64,000 bases of DNA, taken from assembly GCF_024435355.1 (NCBI RefSeq), contig NZ_JAMJWG010000011.1, positions 124,001 through 188,000 of the forward strand, written 5' to 3'. Below, one piece after another: positions 24,855 through 32,087 of the stretch. The position numbers and the translations under genes were made by a program. The notes under the pieces are model-generated. The model was given only the letters and a program-made list of their open reading frames with translations, was not told where the DNA came from and made no database searches. The DNA is from Streptomyces odontomachi (GTDB taxonomy: Bacteria; Actinomycetota; Actinomycetes; Streptomycetales; Streptomycetaceae). Numbering within the stretch: the first letter of the stretch is position 1; every line of letters begins with the position of its first letter.

Positions 24855-25367
24855 GTGCCGAAACCGCTGAGCCTTCCCTTCGATCCCATCGCGCGTGCCG
24901 ACGAGCTCTGGAAGCAGCGATGGGGCTCCGTGCCGTCGATGGCCGCGATCACCTCGATCATGCGCGCCCAGCAGATCCTGCTCGCCGAGGTCGACGCGGT
25001 CGTCAAACCGTACGGACTGACCTTCGCGCGCTACGAGGCACTGGTGCTGCTCACCTTCTCCAAGGCGGGCGAACTGCCGATGTCGAAGATCGGCGAGCGG
25101 CTGATGGTGCACCCCACGTCGGTGACGAACACCGTCGACCGCCTCGTCAGGTCCGGCCTGGTGGCCAAGCGTCCCAATCCGAACGACGGCCGGGGCACCC
25201 TCGCCTCCATCACCGACAAGGGCCGCCAGGTCGTGGACTCGGCCACCCGCGACCTCATGGCGATGGACTTCGGTCTGGGCGTGTACGACGCGGAGGAGTG
25301 CGGGGAGATCTTCGCGCAGCTGCGTCCCCTGCGGGTCGCGGCGAAGGACTTCGAGGACGAGGACTGA
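24855..25367 (+). CDS. MarR-family transcriptional regulator
   Basis: 170-aa MarR regulator. An N-terminal arm (PLSLPFDPIARADELWKQRW) leads into the winged helix (LPMSKIGERLMVHPTSVTNT, then VDRLVRSGLVAKRPNPNDGR and a wing) and C-terminal helices ending in an acidic tail. I favour GTG 24855 because the conserved arm starts there and a promoter-like sequence positions it as a leaderless start; ATG 24843 would add four residues. It lies upstream of a DUF3817 gene and icmA, so it may control acyl-CoA metabolism; that is inference from position. Confidence 0.87.
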   Translation: MPKPLSLPFDPIARADELWKQRWGSVPSMAAITSIMRAQQILLAEVDAVVKPYGLTFARYEALVLLTFSKAGELPMSKIGERLMVHPTSVTNTVDRLVRSGLVAKRPNPNDGRGTLASITDKGRQVVDSATRDLMAMDFGLGVYDAEECGEIFAQLRPLRVAAKDFEDED

Positions 25368-25372
25368 CCGCT

Positions 25373-25406
25373 GCCGCCGGCCCGGGAGCACGGGTCCGCC
25401 GGCGGC
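25373..25406 (+). terminator. Stem-loop terminator after the MarR gene
   Basis: GCCGCCGG (25373-25380) pairs with CCGGCGGC (25399-25406); an inner CCG/CGG extends the stem. It follows the MarR stop by 6 bp. Confidence 0.7.
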
Positions 25407-25451
25407 GGGGGCGCTGCTGGATCGTGCAAAACGGGCGGTTACGCTCGTCCC

Positions 25452-25790
25452 ATGAAACGAAGCGTGCTGACCCGCTACCGCGTCATGGCCTACGTCACCG
25501 GCGTCCTCCTGGTGCTGCTGACCCTCGGGTGCATCGCCAAGTACGGGCTTCAGGCGGACGGGGCGGCCGGGTTCGTGACGGCCGTCGGCATCGCGCACGG
25601 CTGGCTGTACGTGATCTACCTGGTGTTCGCCTTCGACCTCGGCTCCAAGGCCCGCTGGCCGCTCGGCAAGCTCCTCTGGGTGCTGCTGGCGGGCACCATC
25701 CCCACGGCGGCGTTCTTCGTCGAGCGCAGGGTGACACGGGAGCTGGAGCCGGCGGTCGCGGGGACCTCCGGCGAGACCGTCGGGGCCTGA
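25452..25790 (+). CDS. DUF3817 small membrane protein
   Basis: 112-aa membrane protein, the second DUF3817 member in the window. Three helices are visible (about residues 11-29, 38-60 and 70-87), with HGWLYVIYLVFAFDL and the tail FFVERRVTREL matching the protein at 18079-18423 (HGVLFILYVVFWLDA, FFAERKLRRAC). No ribosome site is visible before the ATG, and TACGCT 6 bp upstream could be a -10, so a leaderless start is plausible. It sits between the MarR and icmA genes. Family function is unknown. Confidence 0.85.
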   Translation: MKRSVLTRYRVMAYVTGVLLVLLTLGCIAKYGLQADGAAGFVTAVGIAHGWLYVIYLVFAFDLGSKARWPLGKLLWVLLAGTIPTAAFFVERRVTRELEPAVAGTSGETVGA

Positions 25791-25844
25791 GCCGGACCCC
25801 TCCGGTCACGGTGTGACTTGTTTGACGCAGGAGTCCCGTACGCG

Positions 25845-25874
25845 TCGACAGTTACTAGGACGTCCTACTAAAAT
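25845..25874 (+). promoter_or_regulatory. icmA promoter with palindromic operator in the spacer
   Basis: TCGACA (25845-25850), an 18-bp spacer and TAAAAT (25869-25874) place the start at about 25881-25882, at or next to the ATG. The perfect palindrome TAGGACGTCCTA (25856-25867) fills the spacer; with TTAC/CTAA flanks it becomes a 20-bp near-palindrome (25852-25871). Confidence 0.65.
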
Positions 25875-25881
25875 AGCGGGT

Positions 25882-27579
25882 ATGCAGTCTGATGCCATCC
25901 AGGAGGGCCGCCGACGGTGGCAGGCCCGGTACGACGCCGCCCGCACCAGGGAGGCAGACTTCACCACGCTCTCCGGCGATCCCGTGGAGCCGGTGTACGG
26001 GCCGCGACCAGGTGATGCCTATGAAGGCTTCGAGCGGATCGGCTGGCCGGGGGAGTACCCGTTCACCCGCGGGCTGTATCCGACCGGTTACCGGGGCCGT
26101 ACCTGGACCATCCGCCAGTTCGCCGGGTTCGGCAACGCCCAGCAGACCAACGAGCGCTACAAGATGATCCTCAAGGCCGGCGGGGGCGGCCTGAGCGTCG
26201 CCTTCGACATGCCGACCCTGATGGGCCGCGACTCCGACGACCCGCGCTCCCTCGGAGAGGTCGGCCACTGCGGCGTCGCGATCGACTCGGCCACCGACAT
26301 GGACGCCCTCTTCGACGGCATCCCGCTGGGCGACGTCACCACCTCCATGACGATCAGCGGTCCCGCAGTGCCGATCTTCTGCATGTACCTGGTGGCGGCC
26401 GAACGGCAGGGTGTCGACCCGGGCGTGCTGAACGGCACCCTCCAGACGGACATCTTCAAGGAGTACATCGCGCAGAAGGAGTGGCTCTTCCAGCCCGAGC
26501 CGCACCTGCGCCTGATCGGCGACCTGATGGAGTACTGCGCCGGCCGCATCCCCGCCTACAAGCCGCTCTCGGTCTCCGGCTACCACATCCGCGAGGCGGG
26601 CTCGACGGCCGCGCAGGAGCTGGCGTACACCCTCGCGGACGGCTTCGGCTACGTGGAGCTGGGCCTCTCGCGCGGCCTGGACGTGGACGTCTTCGCGCCC
26701 GGCCTGTCCTTCTTCTTCGACGCGCACGTGGACTTCTTCGAGGAGATCGCGAAGTTCCGCGCGGCACGCCGCATCTGGGCCCGCTGGATGCGGGACGTGT
26801 ACGGCGCGAGGACCGAGAAGGCGCAGTGGCTGCGCTTCCACACCCAGACCGCGGGCGTCTCGCTGACCGCACAGCAGCCGTACAACAACGTCGTACGCAC
26901 CGCGGTGGAGGCCCTGGCCGCGGTGCTCGGCGGCACCAACTCGCTGCACACCAACGCCCTGGACGAGACGCTGGCCCTGCCCAGCGAGCGGGCCGCCGAG
27001 ATCGCCCTGCGCACCCAGCAGGTACTGATGGAGGAGACCGGCGTCGGGAACGTCGCCGACCCGCTGGGCGGCTCCTGGTACGTGGAGCAGCTGACCGACC
27101 GCATCGAGGCGGACGCGGAGAAGATCTTCGAGCGCATCAGGGAGCGCGGCGCGCAGGCCCGCCCCGAGGGGCACGAGATCGGGCCCATCACATCCGGCAT
27201 CCTGCGCGGCATCGAGGACGGCTGGTTCACCGGCGAGATCGCCGAATCCGCCTTCCGCTACCAGCGGGCCCTGGAGAAGGGCGAGAAGAACATCGTCGGC
27301 GTCAACGTCCACGAGCACTCGGTCACCGGCGAGCTGGAGATCCTGCGGGTCAGCCACGAGGTGGAGCGCGATCAGGTCCGCACGCTCGCCGAGCGGCGGT
27401 CGGCCCGGGACGACGCGAAGGTGCGGGCCGCGCTGGCCGGGATGCTCGACGCGGCACGGAGCGGGGCCAACATGATCGAGCCCATGCTGGACGCGGCCCG
27501 CGCCGAGGCGACCCTCGGCGAGATCTGCGGTGCACTCCGCGACGAGTGGGGCGTCTACACGGAGCCCCCCGGCTTCTGA
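25882..27579 (+). CDS. icmA: Isobutyryl-CoA mutase large subunit
   Basis: Adenosylcobalamin-dependent mutase subunit, 565 aa, catalysing isobutyryl-CoA/n-butyryl-CoA isomerisation, which links valine breakdown with butyrate and polyketide precursors. It has the (beta/alpha)8 substrate domain only and no B12-binding domain, so a separate small subunit (IcmB) is needed; none is in this window. Phe80 (TIRQFAGFG) and Gln198 (KEYIAQKEW) match the residues that distinguish isobutyryl-CoA mutase from methylmalonyl-CoA mutase (Tyr and Arg there). ATG 25882 starts directly after a -10-like TAAAAT, so the mRNA is probably leaderless. MeaB, its likely chaperone, is encoded at 13651. Confidence 0.95.
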   Translation: MQSDAIQEGRRRWQARYDAARTREADFTTLSGDPVEPVYGPRPGDAYEGFERIGWPGEYPFTRGLYPTGYRGRTWTIRQFAGFGNAQQTNERYKMILKAGGGGLSVAFDMPTLMGRDSDDPRSLGEVGHCGVAIDSATDMDALFDGIPLGDVTTSMTISGPAVPIFCMYLVAAERQGVDPGVLNGTLQTDIFKEYIAQKEWLFQPEPHLRLIGDLMEYCAGRIPAYKPLSVSGYHIREAGSTAAQELAYTLADGFGYVELGLSRGLDVDVFAPGLSFFFDAHVDFFEEIAKFRAARRIWARWMRDVYGARTEKAQWLRFHTQTAGVSLTAQQPYNNVVRTAVEALAAVLGGTNSLHTNALDETLALPSERAAEIALRTQQVLMEETGVGNVADPLGGSWYVEQLTDRIEADAEKIFERIRERGAQARPEGHEIGPITSGILRGIEDGWFTGEIAESAFRYQRALEKGEKNIVGVNVHEHSVTGELEILRVSHEVERDQVRTLAERRSARDDAKVRAALAGMLDAARSGANMIEPMLDAARAEATLGEICGALRDEWGVYTEPPGF

Positions 27580-27663
27580 CCCGCCCCACGGCTCTCGGGT
27601 GCCCCCGTTCCGCCCGGGAGGCGCGCCCGACCACGACGAGAGGGTCGGGCGGCCACCGCCCCG

Positions 27664-28039
27664 AGGGGGCAGTTCCTGTCGCGCCCGGACCACCGGCGGG
27701 TGGTTGGTTGCCGGCGCAGTTCCCCGTGCCCCTTTTTTAGGGGCGCAGCGGTGCCCGTGCGGTCCAGGGGGACCGCTCAAGGGGCGCGGGGAACTGCGCG
27801 ACAAGCCGCGACGAGACCGTCAGGTCGCCACCGTCCCAAGGGGGCAGTTCCTGTCGCGCCCGGACCACCGGCGGGTGGTTGGTTGCCGGCGCAGTTCCCC
27901 GCGCCCCTTTTTTTAGGGGCGCAGCGGTGCCCGTGCGGTCCAGGGGACCGCTCAAGGGGCGCGGGGAACTGCGCGACAAGCCGCGACGAGACCGTCAGGT
28001 CGCCACCGTCCCGAGGGGGCAGTTCCTGTCGCGCCCGGC
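27664..28039. repeat. 175-bp tandem repeat, 2 copies plus partial (composite repeat copies 2 and 3)
   Basis: AGGGGGCAGTTCCTGTC recurs (one base varies) at 27664, 27839 and 28014, so the unit is 175 bp. Each full unit contains GCGCAGTTCCCCGYGCCCC (27714-27732, 27889-27907) and its inverse GGGGCGCGGGGAACTGCGC (27781-27799, 27956-27974), a 19-bp inverted repeat around a T-run and AGGGGCGC. It lies downstream of icmA, and the 560-bp gap contains no gene. Confidence 0.9.
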
Positions 28040-28086
28040 CTCACGATGTGCCAAGCCGAGACCCGCCCGGGGCACGGGGCACCCTG

Positions 28087-28128
28087 CCCAAGGGTGCCAA
28101 GGGTGCCAAGGGTGCCAAGGGTGCCAAG
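28087..28128. repeat. 9-bp tandem repeat
   Basis: The unit CCAAGGGTG is repeated about 4.5 times just downstream of the TetR stop codon. It is not within a gene. Confidence 0.85.
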
Positions 28129-28139
28129 ACGACCGTCGG

Positions 28140-28760
28140 TCATTGCCCCGCCGCTGCCCCCAGCCCCCCAAGCAACAACGCCGTCAGGCCGTGGACCCAA
28201 GCAGCGTCCACGGCCTGCCCGCTGACCAACGTCCGATGCACCACCGCCCCGGCGACCACGTCGAAGATGAGGTCCGCGTTGCGCGCCGCGGCCTCCGGGG
28301 TGGCGGGGCGCGGCAGCTCGCCGCGTGCCTCCGCGCGGGCCCGGCCCTGGAGAACCAACCGCTTCTGCCGCTCCACGATCGACGTCCTGATCCGCTCCCG
28401 CAGCGGCTCGTCCCGTGTCGCCTCCGCGACCACCGCCATCAGCGCCGTCTTGGTCTCGGGCCGGTCGAGCAGCGCGGCGAACTGCCGCACCACCCCCTCG
28501 ACGTCGGCCTCAAGGTTGCCCCGATCGGGCAGTTCCAGCTCGTCGAAGAGCACCGCCACCGCATCCACGACCAGCTCGTTCTTGCCCGCCCAGCGACGGT
28601 AGAGGGTGGTCTTGGCAACGCCCGCGCGCAAAGCGACATCGCCCAGTGTCAACTTTGACCAGCCAAGGTCAACCAGCGCCGCCCGAGTGGCCTGAAGGAT
28701 CGCAGCGTCCGCCGTGGGATTGCGCGGACGGCCGGTACGGGTGGTGCTGCGGCGGGACAT
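28140..28760 (-). CDS. TetR-family transcriptional regulator
   Basis: 206-aa repressor. The N-terminal helix-turn-helix (residues about 20-66) includes LTLGDVALRAGVAKTTLYRR and is followed by a variable, mostly helical ligand domain ending in a hydrophobic Gly-rich stretch (LLLGGLGAAAGQ). I chose ATG 28760 (MSRRSTTRTG); an in-frame ATG at 28820 would put a 20-residue leader across the palindrome TACCGGCCGGTA (28771-28782), the probable operator. The target gene is not obvious: the neighbour across the gap is a thioredoxin-TPR gene transcribed away from it. Confidence 0.9.
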   Translation of the reverse strand: MSRRSTTRTGRPRNPTADAAILQATRAALVDLGWSKLTLGDVALRAGVAKTTLYRRWAGKNELVVDAVAVLFDELELPDRGNLEADVEGVVRQFAALLDRPETKTALMAVVAEATRDEPLRERIRTSIVERQKRLVLQGRARAEARGELPRPATPEAAARNADLIFDVVAGAVVHRTLVSGQAVDAAWVHGLTALLLGGLGAAAGQ

Positions 28761-28770
28761 GCCAGGACCA

Positions 28771-28782
28771 TACCGGCCGGTA
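28771..28782. promoter_or_regulatory. Candidate TetR operator palindrome
   Basis: TACCGGCCGGTA is a perfect 12-bp palindrome 10 bp upstream of the TetR start codon, well placed for autorepression. Confidence 0.5.
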
Positions 28783-29052
28783 GGCCGCAATCGGACGGCC
28801 CCGGCGGTGAGCAAGATCACGCGAAAAGGGGCAGGTGGAAGGCGCGCGGCGAGGCGCGTGCAGTTACGCTACGAGCCGTAGCGAAAGCGTGCACGAGCCC
28901 CGCGCGGGGGTTGGCCGGCGCCGACCGGCAGGGCCCCTGCCCCGGCCCGGGCACGCGGTGACAACCACGGGCGTCGCGGTGGGGACCCGGCGCAGATCGG
29001 ACTTCTTCGTCATGCTTTTCACTGCGGCGCGCGGAAGGGGGAGGATGGACGC

Positions 29053-30027
29053 ATGCAGCCACGGAACATGTCTATGAGTGGAGTCGTCGACCTCGGCGCG
29101 GTGAAGGCGGCCCAGGAGGCGAAGGCCAAGGCGGAACAGGCACGCGCGGAAGCCGCGCGGCAGGGCGGCGGGGGAGCCGTCTCACCCGCCAGCCTGGTGG
29201 TCGACGTCGATGAGGCGACCTTCGAGAGCGCCGTCCTCCAGCGTTCCACCGAAGTCCCCGTCATCATCGATTTCTGGGCCGAGTGGTGCGGCCCGTGCAA
29301 GCAGCTGAGCCCCGTTCTCGACCGGCTCGCCAAGGAGTACAGCGGTCGCTTCGTCCTCGCCAAGATCGACGCGGACGCCAACCCGATGCTGATGCAGCAG
29401 TTCCAGATCCAGGGCATCCCCGCGGTCTTCGCTGTGGTGGCCGGTCAGGCCCTGCCGCTCTTCCAGGGCGCCGCGCCCGAGGCCCAGATCCGCCAGACCC
29501 TCGACCAGGTCATCCAGGTCGCCGAGGAGCGCTTCGGCCTGGTCGGTCTGAAGGTCGACGCGGACGCCGTCGAGCCCGAGGAGGGCGCCGCCCCGGACGT
29601 TCCGGTCGGGCCGTACGACGCGGCGCTGGAGGCGGCCGTGGCCGCGCTGGACGCCGGCGACCTGGACGGAGCGGTCCAGGCGTACACGAACGTCCTGGCC
29701 GACGACCCCGGCAACATGGAGGCCAAGCTCGGCCTCTCCCAGGCCCAGCTGCTCCAGCGGGTCCAGGGCGTCGACCCGCAGCAGGTGCGTGACGAGGCCG
29801 CGCAGCACCCGAAGGACGCCGCCGCCCAAATCGCCGCCGCCGACCTGGACCTGGTGGGCGGTCACGTCGAGGACGCCTTCGGTCGACTCATCGACACCGT
29901 CAAGCGGACCGCCGGCGACGACCGCGACGCGGTACGCCTGCGACTTCTGGAGCTTTTTGAGGTGGTTGGGGCCGACGATCCCCGTGTCACCGACGCGCGA
30001 CGGGCCCTGGCACGGGCCCTGTTCTGA
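29053..30027 (+). CDS. Thioredoxin-TPR protein (CnoX/YbbN-like co-chaperone)
   Basis: 324-aa cytosolic protein. Residues 1-45 are a charged, Ala-rich helix. Residues 48-155 form a thioredoxin domain with an intact CGPC (79-82) and the cis-Pro in GIPAVFAV. Residues 185-324 form TPR-like repeats (AAVAALDAGDLDGAVQAYTN and others). The layout matches CnoX/YbbN, which protects substrates from oxidation and hands them to chaperonins; unlike E. coli YbbN, the CXXC is intact. ATG 29053 has GGGGGAGG 8-9 bases upstream. It is followed by 620 bp of non-coding DNA and then the DUF6230 operon. Confidence 0.9.
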   Translation: MQPRNMSMSGVVDLGAVKAAQEAKAKAEQARAEAARQGGGGAVSPASLVVDVDEATFESAVLQRSTEVPVIIDFWAEWCGPCKQLSPVLDRLAKEYSGRFVLAKIDADANPMLMQQFQIQGIPAVFAVVAGQALPLFQGAAPEAQIRQTLDQVIQVAEERFGLVGLKVDADAVEPEEGAAPDVPVGPYDAALEAAVAALDAGDLDGAVQAYTNVLADDPGNMEAKLGLSQAQLLQRVQGVDPQQVRDEAAQHPKDAAAQIAAADLDLVGGHVEDAFGRLIDTVKRTAGDDRDAVRLRLLELFEVVGADDPRVTDARRALARALF

Positions 30028-30647
30028 CCAGTCGATAAACCTCGGGTCATGTGATGCCCGAGTGAAAGTTCGACGAACGAGCGCTGCAGCGGCCGTACTT
30101 TGCCAAAACTTGGTAATTGCGGTCGCTGTTACTCGTAGTAAGAACGGACTGGTCTTCTGTCTGGATATGACCACTCTTGCACGTTGTGGGGTCACACCCT
30201 GCAACACTCCGTGTGGTCGCTTGGTGTCGGGCAGTCGTGAATCGGTTATGCAGCCGTTACCGATGAGTAATGAACCCCCTTGTGCCCGCGCCGAGAATGC
30301 ACCACGATCGGCGACGCTCGGTCCATTCCCGTAAGCCCGGCAGCCGGTCGGGTAGCGGTGGTTGTGGGTCCCCACCGAGCAGGCGGGTGCCAACACGGCG
30401 CCGGCCTTGGACAGGGGGGTCCTTGTCGATGCGGCAGGGCCTGTCCGGAAAGGTTGCGTAAGTGCTTGACGGCGCAGCCAAAGTGGTTGTCGCTCGGGGG
30501 TGATCGCCGGTTTTTGGGCGCATGCAGTGCCTCCGAAGCGGGCGCTCTCCTTCCCGAGGACGTAGCACTTCTCCCATCCCTGCCCGGCTGAGCCGCCCAA
30601 CAGGAGCAGTCAGGGCCGGAGATGTACGTCCGAGAAGGAGGAAAGTC
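30028..30647 (+). promoter_or_regulatory. Long leader/promoter region of the DUF6230 operon
   Basis: 620 bp without a convincing gene. A weak stem-loop CTCGGG-N10-CCCGAG (30041-30062) may terminate the thioredoxin gene. TTACT-CGT-AGTAA (30129-30141) is a perfect inverted repeat. ATCGGT-N12-ACCGAT lies near 30240-30263. The strong ribosome site GAGAAGGAGGAAAG ends just before ATG 30648. Confidence 0.5.
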
Positions 30648-31265
30648 ATGGAGTCCGTGGCTCGTGGCGGAACCAGATGGAAGCGGTTCGCCGTGGTCAT
30701 GGTGCCGAGCGTCGCGGCGACGGCCGCGATAGGCGTGGCCCTCTCGCAGGGTGCACTTGCGGCATCGTTCAGTGTGTCCGGTCAGCAGTTCAAGGTGACG
30801 GCCGACCACCTGGAAGGTACTGGCTTCGACCAGTACGGCGCGGTGGACAGTGGCAAGACGGGTGACCACCCGGTTGCCGTGGTCGGCATCGACCACGCCA
30901 AGATCACCAACCTGTGCCAGTCCGTGGTCGTCCCGGTACCGGTCTTCGGCGATGTGTCGATGACTCTGAAGGCGGGCGCCGCAGGCGGCCCGAAGGTCGA
31001 GGCGACCAAGCTCTACATCGACGCCACCGACCTTCGCACCACCGGTACCTTCAACAAGGTCGACATCGGCGTCTCGGTGGATGACACCACCAAGGGCCCT
31101 GGCCCGGACAAGGGTGACAAGTACCTGCCGGGCAGCTTCGCCCAGCAGGCCGAGTCCGTCGACTTCAGAGACGTGAAGCAGACGGCGTGGGCCACCACGG
31201 CGGGCACGTTCAAGCTCTCTGGCCTTCACATGCAGGTCCAGAAGGGCAAGCACGAGTGCTACTGA
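30648..31265 (+). CDS. DUF6230 secreted protein
   Basis: 205-aa exported protein of the Streptomyces DUF6230 family (homologues have been labelled cholesterol esterase, for which I see no catalytic motif). An N-terminal hydrophobic segment (about residues 15-37) ending in ALAAS is a signal peptide or anchor. The rest is predicted beta-rich, with two Cys (90 and 204) that could pair. The C-terminal motif VDFRDVKQTA...FKLSGLH (171-194) resembles the end of the secreted protein encoded two genes downstream. It is the first gene of an apparent operon with DUF6114 and that protein, separated from DUF6114 by stem-loops. Function unknown. Confidence 0.87.
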   Translation: MESVARGGTRWKRFAVVMVPSVAATAAIGVALSQGALAASFSVSGQQFKVTADHLEGTGFDQYGAVDSGKTGDHPVAVVGIDHAKITNLCQSVVVPVPVFGDVSMTLKAGAAGGPKVEATKLYIDATDLRTTGTFNKVDIGVSVDDTTKGPGPDKGDKYLPGSFAQQAESVDFRDVKQTAWATTAGTFKLSGLHMQVQKGKHECY

Positions 31266-31348
31266 GCGGCTTGCCGCTGAGGCACCTGGGCTGAACGGTG
31301 GGGCGCGGGGGCACGGGTTCCTCCCCGGCGGTCCCCGTGCCCGCCCCT
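31265..31348 (+). terminator. Stem-loops between the DUF6230 and DUF6114 genes
   Basis: AGCGG-CTTG-CCGCT directly follows the DUF6230 stop (31265-31278). A second, longer GC-rich inverted repeat pairs the G-rich segment from 31300 (GGGGCACGGG) with CCCGTGCCCGCCCC (about 31334-31348). They may terminate or attenuate transcription into the next gene. Confidence 0.6.
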
Positions 31349-31496
31349 GGGACTCCCCCACTGCCCTGAACGGGCGTGGGCGGCGCCCCCGTCCGCGCCT
31401 AGGAGGCGCTGGGGGAGCCCGTCCCACGGGGGCCCGGGCGGTACGCGCCCACCACATGAAACACTGAACCGACGCCACCCCGAGGAGCTGTACTAC

Positions 31497-32087
31497 ATGA
31501 GCGCCGAAGCGCAGGCAGGGTTGGGCGACAGGCTCGGCCGGATGCGCCAATCGTTCCGAGAGTGGCGCTGGGAGCGCCCGTATTGGGGTGGTCTGCTGAC
31601 GCTGCTGGGCGGCATCCCGATCATGTATCTGCCGTACGCCAATCTGACGCTCGGCACGATGACGATCCGGATGGCGACCACCGCAGGCGCCGGATCGCTC
31701 ATCATCGGTGTGCTGCTGGTCGTGCTGGGTCTGACGATGTGGTTCCAGAAGCACTCCCGGGTATTCGCAGGCGTGGCCGCGATCCTGCTCGCGCTGGTGT
31801 CCCTCGTCGTCTCCAACTTCGGCGGCTTCCTCTTCGGCTTCCTGCTCGCCCTCATCGGTGGCGGTCTCGCCATCTCCTGGGCGCCCGGCAAGCCGCAGGC
31901 CGAGGCCGCGCAGGACGAGCCGTCCGCTGAGGACCCTGACGACGACGAAGCCCCTTCACCGGCGGTGGTCAGGGGCGTCGCGGGAGCCACGTACTCGGTG
32001 AGCGGCGGCGGCAGTAGCAGCAGCAGCGAGCCCACCACTGACCTGTTCGGGAACGAGGGCACGAGCGGGAGGCACCGTGCGCGCTGA
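31497..32087 (+). CDS. DUF6114 integral membrane protein
   Basis: 196-aa membrane protein of the DUF6114 family. Four hydrophobic segments occupy about residues 30-50, 63-83, 90-106 and 108-126, followed by an acidic and then Ser/Gly-rich cytosolic or periplasmic tail (residues 130-196) containing SGGGSSSSSEP. The ribosome site GAGGAGCTG precedes the ATG. The 3' end overlaps the next gene's GTG by 11 bases, indicating coupling. It consistently pairs with DUF6230 in Streptomyces, as far as I recall. Function unknown; it could be the membrane partner of the exported proteins on either side. Confidence 0.87.
   Translation: MSAEAQAGLGDRLGRMRQSFREWRWERPYWGGLLTLLGGIPIMYLPYANLTLGTMTIRMATTAGAGSLIIGVLLVVLGLTMWFQKHSRVFAGVAAILLALVSLVVSNFGGFLFGFLLALIGGGLAISWAPGKPQAEAAQDEPSAEDPDDDEAPSPAVVRGVAGATYSVSGGGSSSSSEPTTDLFGNEGTSGRHRAR

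Noticed and set aside
28160..29052. tRNA or small RNA gene around the TetR-thioredoxin gap
   Set aside because: No cloverleaf or conserved T-arm sequence found by eye; only palindromes and a ribosome site.
30150..30176. ACTGGTCT ... GACCACT as a DasR site
   Set aside because: The two half-sites are separated by 13 extra bases, whereas the DasR site is a contiguous 16-bp palindrome.
30648..31265. Cholesterol esterase label for the DUF6230 protein
   Set aside because: No Gly-x-Ser-x-Gly or other hydrolase triad is visible; the label appears to be historical.
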